Notes: generated by a model not told the origin, from the sequence alone. DNA of 44,929 nucleotides from Mogibacterium sp. (GCA_017515425.1 JAFWFU010000048.1:1-44929); one strand, 5' to 3'. Counted from the first letter of the stretch, positions 17,122-25,231 are shown. Made by a program: numbers and translations.

Positions 17122-18044
17122 TCGCCGTCTCGATCCAGCATTATCGAAAGACCGTGTTCAAGCGGCTCGAGTATATATTCCAGGCATTCCCTGACCGCCT
17201 TGGGGCTTCCCGGCAGATTTATTATGAGCGTTCTCCCCCTCATTCCAGCTGCGCCTCTCGACAGCATTGCTTTAGGAGTCTTAGTCATTGAATATGCCCT
17301 TATCGCCTCCGCTATTCCCGGAGTCATTCTATCGCATACGGCAGTCGTCGCCTCGGGCGTCATATCACGTGGAGACATTCCCGTGCCGCCTGTAGTGAAT
17401 ATGATATTCACCTGTCTTTGATCCGCTAGTCTTACGAGCTCCGCTTTTAATCTCTCAGGCTCGTCAGGCAATAGCAAGCCCTCAACCACATCATATCCCG
17501 CGGCAGAGAGGATTTCTCCGATAAGGGGGCCGCTTATATCTTCCCTCTCTCCCGCTGAGCCCTTATCCGAAAGCGTTATCCACGCCGCAGTAAAGGATTT
17601 GTTCGAATCAGCCTCTATCAATTCCACCTCGTCGCCAGCCTTGACAAGTCCGCCTTCTATCACGACGGTAAATACGCCCTCTCTTGGCATGATACAGTCT
17701 CCGACCTGATGAAAAATGGCACAGTGAGTATGGCATTCCTTTCCTATCTGAGTGAGCTCGAGAATCGCCTCGCCTATTTTGAAGCGCGTGCCGACGGGAA
17801 GAGTCTTTAAATCAAAGCCCTCTACTATGATATTCTCCCCGAAAGCCCCAAACTCTACCTCGGCTCCGCGCGCCATAAACTCTTCAATGCTTTCAAGCGA
17901 TAGGAGACTCACCTGCCTATGCCAATTCCCCGCATGGGCGTCACCCACTATTCCGTGTTCAGGTCTCAGCACTATCGAGTCAGCCTCAGTCTTTGCCGTA
18001 CCCTTCTTTTCACTTTTACATACTGCGATTATTTTCCCTGTCAT
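17094..18044 (-). CDS. MOSC-domain/MogA fusion protein
   Basis: A 316-aa two-domain protein. Residues 1-145 form a MOSC domain (HGIVGDAHAGNWHRQVSLLS, FGENIIVEG, then CHTHCAIFHQVGDCIMPREGVF with three Cys). MOSC domains are found with Moco sulfuration and delivery. Residues 150-316 form a MoaB/Mog domain with TTGGTGMSPRDMTPEATT (217-234) and INLPGSPKAV, as in molybdopterin adenylyltransferase, which activates molybdopterin for metal insertion. Fusions of these two domains occur in other Clostridia. It lies between moaA and modA in the molybdenum operon. Confidence 0.9.
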   Translation of the reverse strand: MTGKIIAVCKSEKKGTAKTEADSIVLRPEHGIVGDAHAGNWHRQVSLLSLESIEEFMARGAEVEFGAFGENIIVEGFDLKTLPVGTRFKIGEAILELTQIGKECHTHCAIFHQVGDCIMPREGVFTVVIEGGLVKAGDEVELIEADSNKSFTAAWITLSDKGSAGEREDISGPLIGEILSAAGYDVVEGLLLPDEPERLKAELVRLADQRQVNIIFTTGGTGMSPRDMTPEATTAVCDRMTPGIAEAIRAYSMTKTPKAMLSRGAAGMRGRTLIINLPGSPKAVRECLEYILEPLEHGLSIMLDRDGDCFLKTNRL

Positions 18045-18113
18045 TTCCTTTTGTCACCCTGCCGGCTTCTCCGTGTCATTTCATTCCCTTTCATCACCCT
18101 GATTGCTTCTTCG
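18040..18113. repeat. Imperfect direct repeat in the moaA to MOSC-Mog gap
   Basis: Two copies of about 34 and 39 bp, both running GTCATTTC...TCACCCTG...GCTTCT.CG, occupy the short gap between moaA and the MOSC-Mog gene and the first codons of the latter. They look like local duplication. Confidence 0.5.
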
Positions 18114-18161
18114 CACTGATATGCCTCTTTGCCGTGCATTCCTCATTTTGAGGGCGAGTCT

Positions 18162-19124
18162 TTAACCACCTATCTCCGCCATTGCATGATGATCTACCTC
18201 TTTTATATTCTCGAAGCAATGTGCCGCAGGTTTGAACCTTATTATCTCCTCAAGAGCCTGTTTCAGCTCCTTATCCCCCTTCTCCAAATACGGACGGATA
18301 AAAACGCCGTCCTCATAGCAAAGGCATGGTTTTATATAGCCCATGGACGTCAGCCTGATTCTATTGCAGCTTTCGCAAAAGCTGTCATTGATTGCGCTGA
18401 TAAAGCCAATGCTTCCTCGCTTGCCGGAAATCCTATAGTATCTGGCGGGGCCGTTTCCATGCCTGCTCTCGTCCGCTTTCATCTCAGGATAAACTTCTTT
18501 TATCCGCCGCATAGTCTCCCTATTGCTTATGCCTTTTTCCGCGTCAGCGATTCCTATGGGCATAAGCTCTATAAACCTTATATCTATGCCCTTGCTGAGA
18601 GCGAAGTCTACAAGTTCGATTACATCGTCCTCATTGAAATCCCTCTGAACTATGCAGTTGAGCTTTGTCTTTATGCCGTGCTCAATGCTAAGTTCAACCG
18701 CTTCCAGGGTCTTTTGCAAATCCCCAAGCCGAGTCATCTCTTTGTACCTCTCAGGCTTCAATGTATCGAGGCTTATATTGATTCCGTCAATTCCTATCTC
18801 CGTCAATTCTTCTAAATGCGGCGCCAATAACTGCCCGTTCGTAGTCATGGTGATTTCTTTGCAGCCTTGGAGTTTTCTCATTCCTCTCAGGAGCTCCATT
18901 AAGTCATACCTCACCAGCGGCTCGCCGCCCGTAATCTTAAACTTGTCTATCCCGAGCTCGATAGCCGCAGAACAAATCCTCAGGATTTCCTCATAGCCCA
19001 AAATCCTGCTCTTATCCACCTTTTGAATACCCTCTTTCGGCATGCAGTATTTGCACCTCAGATCACATCTGTCGGTGACCGATATTCTCATATAGTCTAT
19101 AGTTCTGCCATAGCCATCAAGCAT
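18162..19124 (-). CDS. moaA: GTP 3',8-cyclase MoaA
   Basis: A 320-aa radical SAM enzyme that converts GTP to 3',8-cyclo-GTP, the first step of Moco synthesis. The N-terminal [4Fe-4S] motif has C20, C24 and C27 (TDRCDLRCKYCMP). The C-terminal cluster uses C250, C253 and C267 (FCESCNRIRLT, KPCL). ITGGEPL is the SAM-side GGE motif, and the chain ends in the Gly-Gly typical of MoaA. The start MLDGYGRTIDY was chosen because AGGGAGG lies 11 nt before it. It begins 5 bp after the stop of the MoeA-like gene, so coupling is likely. Confidence 0.93.
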   Translation of the reverse strand: MLDGYGRTIDYMRISVTDRCDLRCKYCMPKEGIQKVDKSRILGYEEILRICSAAIELGIDKFKITGGEPLVRYDLMELLRGMRKLQGCKEITMTTNGQLLAPHLEELTEIGIDGINISLDTLKPERYKEMTRLGDLQKTLEAVELSIEHGIKTKLNCIVQRDFNEDDVIELVDFALSKGIDIRFIELMPIGIADAEKGISNRETMRRIKEVYPEMKADESRHGNGPARYYRISGKRGSIGFISAINDSFCESCNRIRLTSMGYIKPCLCYEDGVFIRPYLEKGDKELKQALEEIIRFKPAAHCFENIKEVDHHAMAEIGG

Positions 19125-19129
19125 AGCGG

Positions 19130-20161
19130 CTAATATCCTCCCTTTCCAAATCCGCAATTAGGATATGTGCAGATATTGCAATTCAGGCATAACCCGCCCT
19201 CTCCGAGCATGGCAAAATCATCTGGCATAAGTATTTCGCCCGCCGCAATCCTCGGCAGGACTATATCGAATATGGTTCTCTTCGCATACATCACACAGCC
19301 CGGAAGCCCCAGCACGGGAATCTTCTCCTCTCCGTAATAGGCGAGGAGAAACATTGCGCCGGGAAGGACAGGCGCGCCATATGTAACAACGCTGCCGCAT
19401 ATATTTCTTATGGCAAGCGGAGTCTTGTCGTCCGGATCCACGCTCATGCCTCCGGTGCAGACTATCATTTCCGTGCCGCCATCAAGCAGCTTTTTAATAG
19501 CCTTCTCTATATTCTCACTATCATCATTCACCGTCTCATGTCCGCAAAGGCTATAGCCGAATTCCTCCAGCTTTTCAACCACAACGGGTGTGAAGGTGTC
19601 CTCTATCCTTCCGTGGAAAACCTCATTCCCCGTCGTAACGATTCCCACCCTGCGGCTTGGAAATGGAATTATATTCAGAATAGGCTCCTCGCCGCAGAGC
19701 CATCTAATCTCTTCCATTTTCTCACGCTCTATAACAAGCGGGATAATCCTCGTGCCGGCTATCCTATCCCCCTTCTTTACAGGGAAGTCGCCATGCCGAG
19801 TTGCTATCATCATCTGTCCGAAGGAATTGATGACCCTGAGTTTCTCCCTGTCAATCTTGAGTAGCCCGTCGCATTCCGCACTTAGTTCAATCTTTCCTTC
19901 CTTAACCTCGCCCCTGCTGATATTAGCACCCTTGCAAATAGTGCAAAGGAGCTCAGCCGCCTCATTCTCGTGCATCATGCTCTCATCATTTTCCCAGACA
20001 TAGATATTATCCTTTCCGATTGAAAGCAAAACGGGAATATCGCATTCCCTGATTACATGACCTTTGCGAAACACCGCGTCCTTCATCACGCCTTTTATTA
20101 TTTGAGTCATATCGTGGCAGATTACCTGTCCGACAGCGTCTTCCGTCTTTATAAGCTTCAT
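19130..20161 (-). CDS. MoeA-like molybdopterin-binding protein with Cys-rich tail
   Basis: A 343-aa protein. The MoCF_biosynth/MoeA-type domain spans about 170-315: RRVGIVTTGNEVFHG, then CTGGMSVDPDDKTPLA, then VLPGAMFLLAYY and VLGLPGCV. The N-terminal 170 residues are unlike classical MoeA domains. The C terminus carries C325, C328, C331 and C336 (CLNCNICTYPNCGFGKG), a CxxCxxCx4C array that could bind a metal or an Fe-S cluster. Similar proteins lie near molybdenum hydroxylase genes in other anaerobes. Metal insertion into molybdopterin is the likely role. Second gene of the operon. Confidence 0.8.
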   Translation of the reverse strand: MKLIKTEDAVGQVICHDMTQIIKGVMKDAVFRKGHVIRECDIPVLLSIGKDNIYVWENDESMMHENEAAELLCTICKGANISRGEVKEGKIELSAECDGLLKIDREKLRVINSFGQMMIATRHGDFPVKKGDRIAGTRIIPLVIEREKMEEIRWLCGEEPILNIIPFPSRRVGIVTTGNEVFHGRIEDTFTPVVVEKLEEFGYSLCGHETVNDDSENIEKAIKKLLDGGTEMIVCTGGMSVDPDDKTPLAIRNICGSVVTYGAPVLPGAMFLLAYYGEEKIPVLGLPGCVMYAKRTIFDIVLPRIAAGEILMPDDFAMLGEGGLCLNCNICTYPNCGFGKGGY

Positions 20162-20182
20162 ATATCCCTAACTCCTGTTTTT

Positions 20183-20310
20183 CCGTCAATTTATACTTTC
20201 CTAGGTCTATACTCCCGTCAATCTATACCTCTTTCAGCCTATGCTTCCGTAAATCAATATTTCCCTCAGTCTGTACGCCCGTCAGTCTATTCTTCCTTCA
20301 ATCTAAAGCC
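20183..20310. repeat. Exact-period 16-bp tandem repeat, eight units
   Basis: Eight consecutive 16-bp units with no insertion or deletion and plus-strand consensus CCGTCARTCTATACTT. Unit 1 starts at 20183 and unit 8 at 20295. The last unit contains the stop codon of the modE-like gene (20303-20305). The units fill the gap to the MoeA-like gene. The units differ from one another, so the array is not a recent slippage product. Confidence 0.85.
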
Positions 20311-20671
20311 CGTGCTTTGCCGCAATCTCAGGAAATCTCCTAGCCGCCGCCTTGGAAAGCTCCGCCTCAAGCTCATCATATACAGCCATCAGTCTATGAC
20401 CCTTTTCCGTCACCTTGGCTGCGCCGCCTGACTGTCCGCCCGCCTGGCGCTCCACTATCTTATATCCCAATTCTTCCTCGCACCGCTTTAATATCGTCCA
20501 GCCCTTGCTGTATGAGAACCCGCATCTCTCGCAGGCATCCCTTACATTGCCGCATATATCTATCTCTCTCAGCAAGCTCACCGGACCGGGGCCGAAGAAC
20601 TTGTTCTCACTGACAAACATCAGCTTTACAGCAGGGTGAAGTATTCCGGCTTCTTTCTTTTTCATAGGCAT
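20303..20671 (-). CDS. ModE-type winged-helix regulator, DNA-binding domain only
   Basis: About 122 aa. It matches the N-terminal LysR-like winged helix of ModE: PGPVSLLREIDICGNVRDAC, then GFSYSKGWTILKRCEEELGYKIVERQ, then GGQSGGAAKVTEKG. The molybdate-binding Mop/TOBE domains of full ModE are missing, so metal sensing must occur otherwise. It is the first gene of the molybdenum operon and probably controls it. The ATG at 20671 has AGAGAG 6 nt upstream. A TTG at 20689 and an ATG at 20665 are alternatives. Confidence 0.82.
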   Translation of the reverse strand: MPMKKKEAGILHPAVKLMFVSENKFFGPGPVSLLREIDICGNVRDACERCGFSYSKGWTILKRCEEELGYKIVERQAGGQSGGAAKVTEKGHRLMAVYDELEAELSKAAARRFPEIAAKHGL

Positions 20672-20866
20672 TTCTTTCTCTCTGCGCAAAATTGTTTAGC
20701 TTTTTGCTATCGCCTTTCTTAAATGTTTTCGAAAAGCTTTTTCGCGACTGCATTTGCAAAAGTTTCTCACGATTGTTATCTCAGTTTTACGGTTGTTTGT
20801 CGCGATTTCTTTTTCTTAGCAAATCGCTTCTCATAATTAAACGGCTCTCCCAAGCCGCTCGCTATA
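20672..20866 (-). promoter_or_regulatory. Long structured leader of the molybdenum operon
   Basis: About 190 nt lie between the predicted transcription start and the first gene. On the minus strand it contains CGGCT-TGGGAG-AGCCG (20857-20842) and GCGATTT...AAATCGC (20827-20802), plus further AGCTTTT-rich stretches. A leader of this length before Moco genes suggests a Moco-type riboswitch or attenuator, but I could not match it to the known consensus. Confidence 0.35.
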
Positions 20867-20871
20867 GATAA

Positions 20872-20900
20872 ATTATATACATCCGCAAAGTATTATTCAA
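20872..20900 (-). promoter_or_regulatory. Promoter of the molybdenum operon
   Basis: On the minus strand TTGAAT (20900-20895) and a perfect TATAAT (20877-20872) are exactly 17 bp apart. It points toward the modE-like gene about 200 bp away. Confidence 0.75.
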
Positions 20901-21179
20901 TCTTTACCACCGACGGTTCAGCATATGTTTCTCTATGCAGGACTATTACAATACTTCTCAATATTATGTAACAAAAAACCAGAAATTTTAATGCAAAAAG
21001 CTGAATTTTATATAATACAAAAATATACAGGGAAAATACTGTTCTTTATCTGAATCATGGGTTAATATATAACAAAAGCGAGTCTAACAATTAGGCAGAC
21101 AAAGATTCGTTTTTCTTCCGCGCAGCCCGACCTCATCGTTTTTATCTTATAGTTGAATGCGATGAAGGGAGGAATGCAT
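20901..21179. other. AT-rich gene-free stretch upstream of the small toxin-like gene
   Basis: No supported gene. It must contain the promoter of the small plus-strand gene at 21180. TTAATG-N17-TATAAT around 20976-21004 is a possible but weak match. CATCG and CGATG form a short inverted repeat just before its ribosome site. Confidence 0.4.
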
Positions 21180-21260
21180 ATGAACATATTAGAACTGCTG
21201 ACTATAGCCAGCTTTACGATTACTGTCTTCCTTTTGGGCAGGAGCTATAGAGAGAAGTGA
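21180..21260 (+). CDS. 26-aa membrane peptide, candidate type I toxin
   Basis: A very small gene with a strong ribosome site (GGGAGG, 7 nt before the ATG). The peptide starts MNILELLTIASFTITVFLLG and ends RSYREK: one transmembrane helix followed by a short charged tail. That is the build of holin-like or Fst/TxpA-type type I toxins. A plus-strand terminator lies downstream, and a minus-strand promoter points back across the gene. That is the usual convergent antisense-antitoxin layout. An in-frame ATG two codons earlier is too close to the ribosome site. Function is inferred from build and layout only. Confidence 0.6.
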   Translation: MNILELLTIASFTITVFLLGRSYREK

Positions 21261-21310
21261 CCAATTTTATTTCTTGACGGAAACATATAAATTGGAATAG
21301 GTCATTTAGT

Positions 21311-21353
21311 GAAGATGAAGCTACTAGTCTGCCGGTAGCTTCTTTTCATCTTC
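21311..21353 (+). terminator. Terminator behind the small toxin-like gene
   Basis: AAGCTAC and GTAGCTT pair around TAGTCTGCCG, followed by CTTTT on the plus strand. Outer arms GAAGATG and CATCTTC extend the stem. It fits as terminator of the 26-aa gene's mRNA and would also fold as a 5' stem in an antisense RNA. Confidence 0.7.
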
Positions 21354-21383
21354 ATTGTAGCATAACAGATTATAAATGTGCAA
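21354..21383 (-). promoter_or_regulatory. Convergent antisense promoter facing the toxin-like gene
   Basis: On the minus strand TTGCAC (21383-21378), an 18-bp spacer and TACAAT (21359-21354) with a TGn extended -10. Transcription would start near 21347 and run antisense through the 3' end of the 26-aa gene. An inverted repeat CCAATTT...AAATTGG (21261-21297) could fold in that RNA. Confidence 0.5.
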
Positions 21384-21499
21384 ATAAGTCTATACTTGCC
21401 ACCAAAAAATCATACACTGTGAAGTTAGTTTTACTTCATGAACTTCCCTTTACAAGTCACTCAGGATCAAAACCCTATTCTTCTGCTCTTTCGTAACAC

Positions 21500-21554
21500 C
21501 ATATAAAACAATAAGGCTCTGAGCTCTCCGCTAAACAGCATCGAGTCGAGCCTT
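21500..21554 (-). terminator. Terminator of the xdhC-like/dehydrogenase/xpt operon
   Basis: AAGGCTC (21513-21519) pairs with GAGCCTT (21548-21554). On the minus strand the stem is followed by ATTGTTTTAT. It lies about 65 bp behind the xpt stop. The stretch 21384-21499 before it holds nothing else I can identify. Confidence 0.5.
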
Positions 21555-21619
21555 TTCTGAATAAATATCATTATTCTGATCGAAAAATCAACTATTTGGA
21601 GAATACTTCATCAACCTGT

Positions 21620-22195
21620 TTACTGCTCTCGGAAATATATCTCTGTGTCAGTCATTTCCTCTATGATTGCCAGGGACTCGACTCTATAGCCCTTTTCCCT
21701 AAGCTTGTCGCCGCCCATCTGAAAGCCCTTCTCTATGGCAGCCACGCAGCCGACAACCTTTGCCCCTGCCTGCTCCACAATCTCAATCAGACCTATCAGT
21801 GCCGAGCCATGCGCCAAAAAATCATCTACAATCAAAATCCTGTCGTCAGGTTTGATATATTCCTTGCCTACGATTACATTGTTGTTGTTCCCATGCGTGA
21901 AGGAATGCACCAAGGTGCTGTAGCAGTCTCCAGAAATATTGGAAGCCTTGTTTTTCTTGGCATATACGACAGGCAGATTCATGGCAAATCCCGCGCTGAT
22001 TGCGATTGGAATGCCCGACGACTCTATGGTAAGTATGCGCGTAATCTCTTCCCCTTCAAACATAGAGGCTATTTCCTCGCCTATCGCCTTCATAAACGGC
22101 GTATCTATTTGTTGGTTCAGAAAGCTGCCGACCTTGAGAACTCCGCCCGGCAGTATAGTTCCTTCTCTGAGAATTTTTTCTTCCATTTTTTTCAT
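21620..22195 (-). CDS. xpt: Xanthine phosphoribosyltransferase
   Basis: A 191-aa type I phosphoribosyltransferase that makes XMP from xanthine and PRPP. The N-terminal part ILREGTILPGGVLKVGSFLN and QIDTPFM match B. subtilis Xpt. TIESSGIPIAIS follows, then the PRPP loop ILIVDDFLAHGSAL and GYRVESLAIIEEM near the end. Met4 is an alternative start. It is the last gene of the operon with the fused dehydrogenase, which links xanthine production to salvage. The 117-bp upstream gap shows no purine riboswitch. Confidence 0.95.
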   Translation of the reverse strand: MKKMEEKILREGTILPGGVLKVGSFLNQQIDTPFMKAIGEEIASMFEGEEITRILTIESSGIPIAISAGFAMNLPVVYAKKNKASNISGDCYSTLVHSFTHGNNNNVIVGKEYIKPDDRILIVDDFLAHGSALIGLIEIVEQAGAKVVGCVAAIEKGFQMGGDKLREKGYRVESLAIIEEMTDTEIYFREQ

Positions 22196-22312
22196 AGTAA
22201 ATACTCCAATCGCTGCAATGAATAAGAAAATATTAGTGTGAGAATATCATAAAACAGGCTTCCAAATCTGTACTATTTTAAATTATTTAAGGTCAGCATT
22301 TTTATCGCCGAT

Positions 22313-25189
22313 TTATTTCTTTGGCTTCCTATAATATGTGTTTTCCATAGGGAGCTTCGTCCTGAGCACCCCGTCTCTGGCATAATAGGCTCCGGCTACA
22401 GCGGGAGCGGCTGGAATCGTCGTAATCTCTCCTATGCCCTTGGCTCCGTAGGCTGCATCGAGCTGCTTTTCCTTCTCTATATGAATCGCATGTATATCCG
22501 GTATATCCGTTGACCTCATAAGTCCGAGAGTTCCATATTTCGCCTTAGGAACGCAGTCCTCTAAGATCCAATCCTCAGTCGCGGCATATCCCATTCCCAT
22601 GAGGACGCCGCCCTCTATTTGCCCGGACATAGCTATGGGATTGACCACTCTGCCCGCGTCGAAAGCGGCATATATATCCGTCACCCTACCCTCTTCATTA
22701 AGAACCGCCACATTTGTCGCATAGGCATATGCTATATGGCTCCTCGGATTCGGTTTGTCAGATCCTAACTCGTCGGTGGGCTCGAAGTATTCATAAGTGA
22801 ATTCCCTGCCGTTCATTCTTTCGAGATTGTCCTCTGTGACGCCCTCTTCGTCCATGGACTTTCTGAGCAGTTTCGCAGCGCCTCTTACCGCCTCTCCCGT
22901 CACCAAGGTCTGTCTCGAGCCTGATGTCGTACCAGAGTCCGGCGCGTTCTCGGTGCTCGATATTCCTATCCTTATCATGGAAATCGGCAGATCAGTCGCC
23001 TGTGCCACGTCCTGGCAGAATACCGTCTGACACCCCTGCCCTATATCGGACGCGGCTGTATACACATATACAACTCCCTCATCTACCAAAAGTCTGGCTC
23101 TGCCTTTATCCGGCAGTCCTACTCCGACGCCCGCATTCTTCATGGCGCAGGCTATTCCAACGCTGTCCTTAGGCGCCTTATCGAAGAACGGCTTTACAGC
23201 CTCGAGGCTTTCTTTAAGCGCCGTCGATACATCAGCAATCTGTCCGTTGGGAAGCTCCATTCCCGGCGCAATCGCATTCCTATATCTTATCTCCCAGGGG
23301 CTGATCCCCACCTTTTTCGCAAGCACATTCAGAAGTGACTCAAGGGCAAATTGGCTCTGACATACGCCGAAACCTCTGAATGCACCGGCTGGCGGATTGT
23401 TGGTATAGTAGCCATATCCCCTTATATCCGTATTATGGTAGTTATAGGGGCCTACGCTGTGAGTGCAGGCGCGCTCAAGCACCGGACCGCATAGACTCGC
23501 ATAGGCTCCTGTATCGAAATTTATCTCGCAGTCGAGCGACGTCAGTATGCCGTTTTCATCACAGCCGAGCGTGAATTTACCGTCCATGGCATGTCTCTTG
23601 GGGTGAACCCTCAGGGATTCCTCTCTGCTGAGTTTCACCTTGACGGGTCTTTTGTAAATCCATGCGGCGAGTGCCGAAATATGCTGGACGGTTACGTCCT
23701 CCTTGCCGCCAAAGCCCCCGCCAATGAGCTGGTTTTCCACTACGACTCTCTCAGGACTATCTTCCCAGCCGAACATATGCAGCACCTCATGCCGCGTATC
23801 ATAGGCGCCCTGGTCGGTTGAAAGTATTTTAACGCCATCTTTGTATGGAAATGATACTGCGCATTCCGGCTCGAGGAAGGCGTGCTCCGTAAAGGGAGTA
23901 TGGAATTCCTCGGTGACGACATATGCCGATTTGGCAAGAGCCTTCGCAGCGTCGCCTCTTCTGACATGTCTCATGGCGCAGAGATTGCCCTCTGCATGAG
24001 CATGAAGCCTCGGCGCGCCCTCAGCCCTAGCCTCGTCTATATTTCTCACAGGCGTCAAAACTTCATATTCCACCTCTATCTGCTTCTTGGCTTCCGCCAG
24101 AATGAAAGGCGTCTCGGCTACTACAAGGCAGATAGCGTCTCCCACCATTCTCGTAGTATCTCCCTCGGCTATAAATACATCCCAATCCTGCTGTATATGC
24201 CCGACCTTGTTTACAGGTACATCATCAGCGGTAAGGACTCCGAGCACGCCGGGAAGCGACTCCGCTTTTGCCTTATTTATCTTCTTCACTATCGCCCTCG
24301 GATAATCCGAACGAACTGCAGATGCGTAGACCATTGGCGGCATATCGCTGTCCACCATGATGCAGGCATTGCAGCCATGCTCACCCTCTCTGTAAATGGT
24401 CTTGCCTATTTCTATCTCTCCATTAGCGAGGGCAGCCTCTATCTTCTCAGTGCTCCAGCCCGCCTGCTCCTTTATAAGCTCGGGCTTATCTATAGGCACG
24501 AAATATTCCTGCCCTATATCGTCAGGATATTTGCCGTAGCCGAGAACTTTTTTCCTCACATCTACTCTGAAAACGCTCTGTCCCACACCGTATTTGGAAG
24601 CGTATTTTGAGTATTTATAGTTTTCGATTCCCGACACCACGGCGGGGTCGTATTTGGTTCCGAATTCGGATATATACTCGTATTCTCCCTCGCTGCCTTC
24701 CGGCGAGAACTGCGCCACGAACTTAATCTCCTCGTCGCCCCTGAGCACGGCAGCCGCCCTCTTTATGCCTTGAATGATTTTCTTATATCCCGTGCAGCGG
24801 CAGATATTTCCCCTGATAGCTTTTTTAATATCATCATCTGTCGGATTCGGGTTTTGGTCTATCAGAGCCTTAGCCGCCATTACCATGCCGGGTATGCAAA
24901 ATCCGCATTGAACGGAGCCGCATGAACCGAAGGCAAATACGAAGGCTTCCTTTTCCTCTTTGCTGAGCCCCTCTACAGTTATGATTCCCTTGCCCTCAGC
25001 CTTTGCAGTAGAAAAGACGCACGCTTTCGTTGCACGCCCGTCGACTATGACGGTGCATGTGCCGCATGCGCCTTCCGAGCAGCCGTCCTTTACCGAATAA
25101 AGTTTCAAATCGTCTCTCAGGTATCTTATCAGAGGCTTATCCTCTTCGACCGCCCTTTTGATTCCGTTTACCGTAAATAAATACGCCAA
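22313..25189 (-). CDS. Fused [2Fe-2S]/Moco dehydrogenase, selenium-dependent xanthine dehydrogenase-like
   Basis: A 958-aa molybdenum hydroxylase with the Fe-S and Moco domains in one chain. All eight cluster cysteines are present: C37, C42, C45, C57, C95, C98, C130, C132. The Moco part has LIGGGFGGKED, GAFRGFGVCQSQ with the purine-orienting Arg, and GAKGIGEITT with the catalytic Glu. This layout and the RGFGVCQ motif are typical of the selenium-dependent xanthine dehydrogenase family; a labile selenium ligand is inferred. A stretch of about 58 residues (226-283, with CNAC at 273-276) interrupts the start of the Moco domain. No FAD gene is adjacent. It follows the permuted XdhC-like gene and precedes xpt. 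Confidence 0.88.
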   Translation of the reverse strand: MAYLFTVNGIKRAVEEDKPLIRYLRDDLKLYSVKDGCSEGACGTCTVIVDGRATKACVFSTAKAEGKGIITVEGLSKEEKEAFVFAFGSCGSVQCGFCIPGMVMAAKALIDQNPNPTDDDIKKAIRGNICRCTGYKKIIQGIKRAAAVLRGDEEIKFVAQFSPEGSEGEYEYISEFGTKYDPAVVSGIENYKYSKYASKYGVGQSVFRVDVRKKVLGYGKYPDDIGQEYFVPIDKPELIKEQAGWSTEKIEAALANGEIEIGKTIYREGEHGCNACIMVDSDMPPMVYASAVRSDYPRAIVKKINKAKAESLPGVLGVLTADDVPVNKVGHIQQDWDVFIAEGDTTRMVGDAICLVVAETPFILAEAKKQIEVEYEVLTPVRNIDEARAEGAPRLHAHAEGNLCAMRHVRRGDAAKALAKSAYVVTEEFHTPFTEHAFLEPECAVSFPYKDGVKILSTDQGAYDTRHEVLHMFGWEDSPERVVVENQLIGGGFGGKEDVTVQHISALAAWIYKRPVKVKLSREESLRVHPKRHAMDGKFTLGCDENGILTSLDCEINFDTGAYASLCGPVLERACTHSVGPYNYHNTDIRGYGYYTNNPPAGAFRGFGVCQSQFALESLLNVLAKKVGISPWEIRYRNAIAPGMELPNGQIADVSTALKESLEAVKPFFDKAPKDSVGIACAMKNAGVGVGLPDKGRARLLVDEGVVYVYTAASDIGQGCQTVFCQDVAQATDLPISMIRIGISSTENAPDSGTTSGSRQTLVTGEAVRGAAKLLRKSMDEEGVTEDNLERMNGREFTYEYFEPTDELGSDKPNPRSHIAYAYATNVAVLNEEGRVTDIYAAFDAGRVVNPIAMSGQIEGGVLMGMGYAATEDWILEDCVPKAKYGTLGLMRSTDIPDIHAIHIEKEKQLDAAYGAKGIGEITTIPAAPAVAGAYYARDGVLRTKLPMENTYYRKPKK

Positions 25190-25231
25190 AACAATTTTCT
25201 CCTTATATATAAATATTTTGAGCGCTGCCTA

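Noticed and set aside
20183-20310. Possible CRISPR array
   Set aside because: The 16-bp units are directly adjacent with no unique spacers, they are too short, and there are no cas genes.
22196-22312. Possible purine riboswitch before xpt
   Set aside because: The 117-bp gap lacks the conserved purine-aptamer core and has no terminator/antiterminator pair. The gene seems to be read from upstream.
22313-25189. In-frame selenocysteine in the hydroxylases
   Set aside because: All three enzymes read through with ordinary codons and no internal UGA. Selenium in this family is a labile ligand, not selenocysteine.
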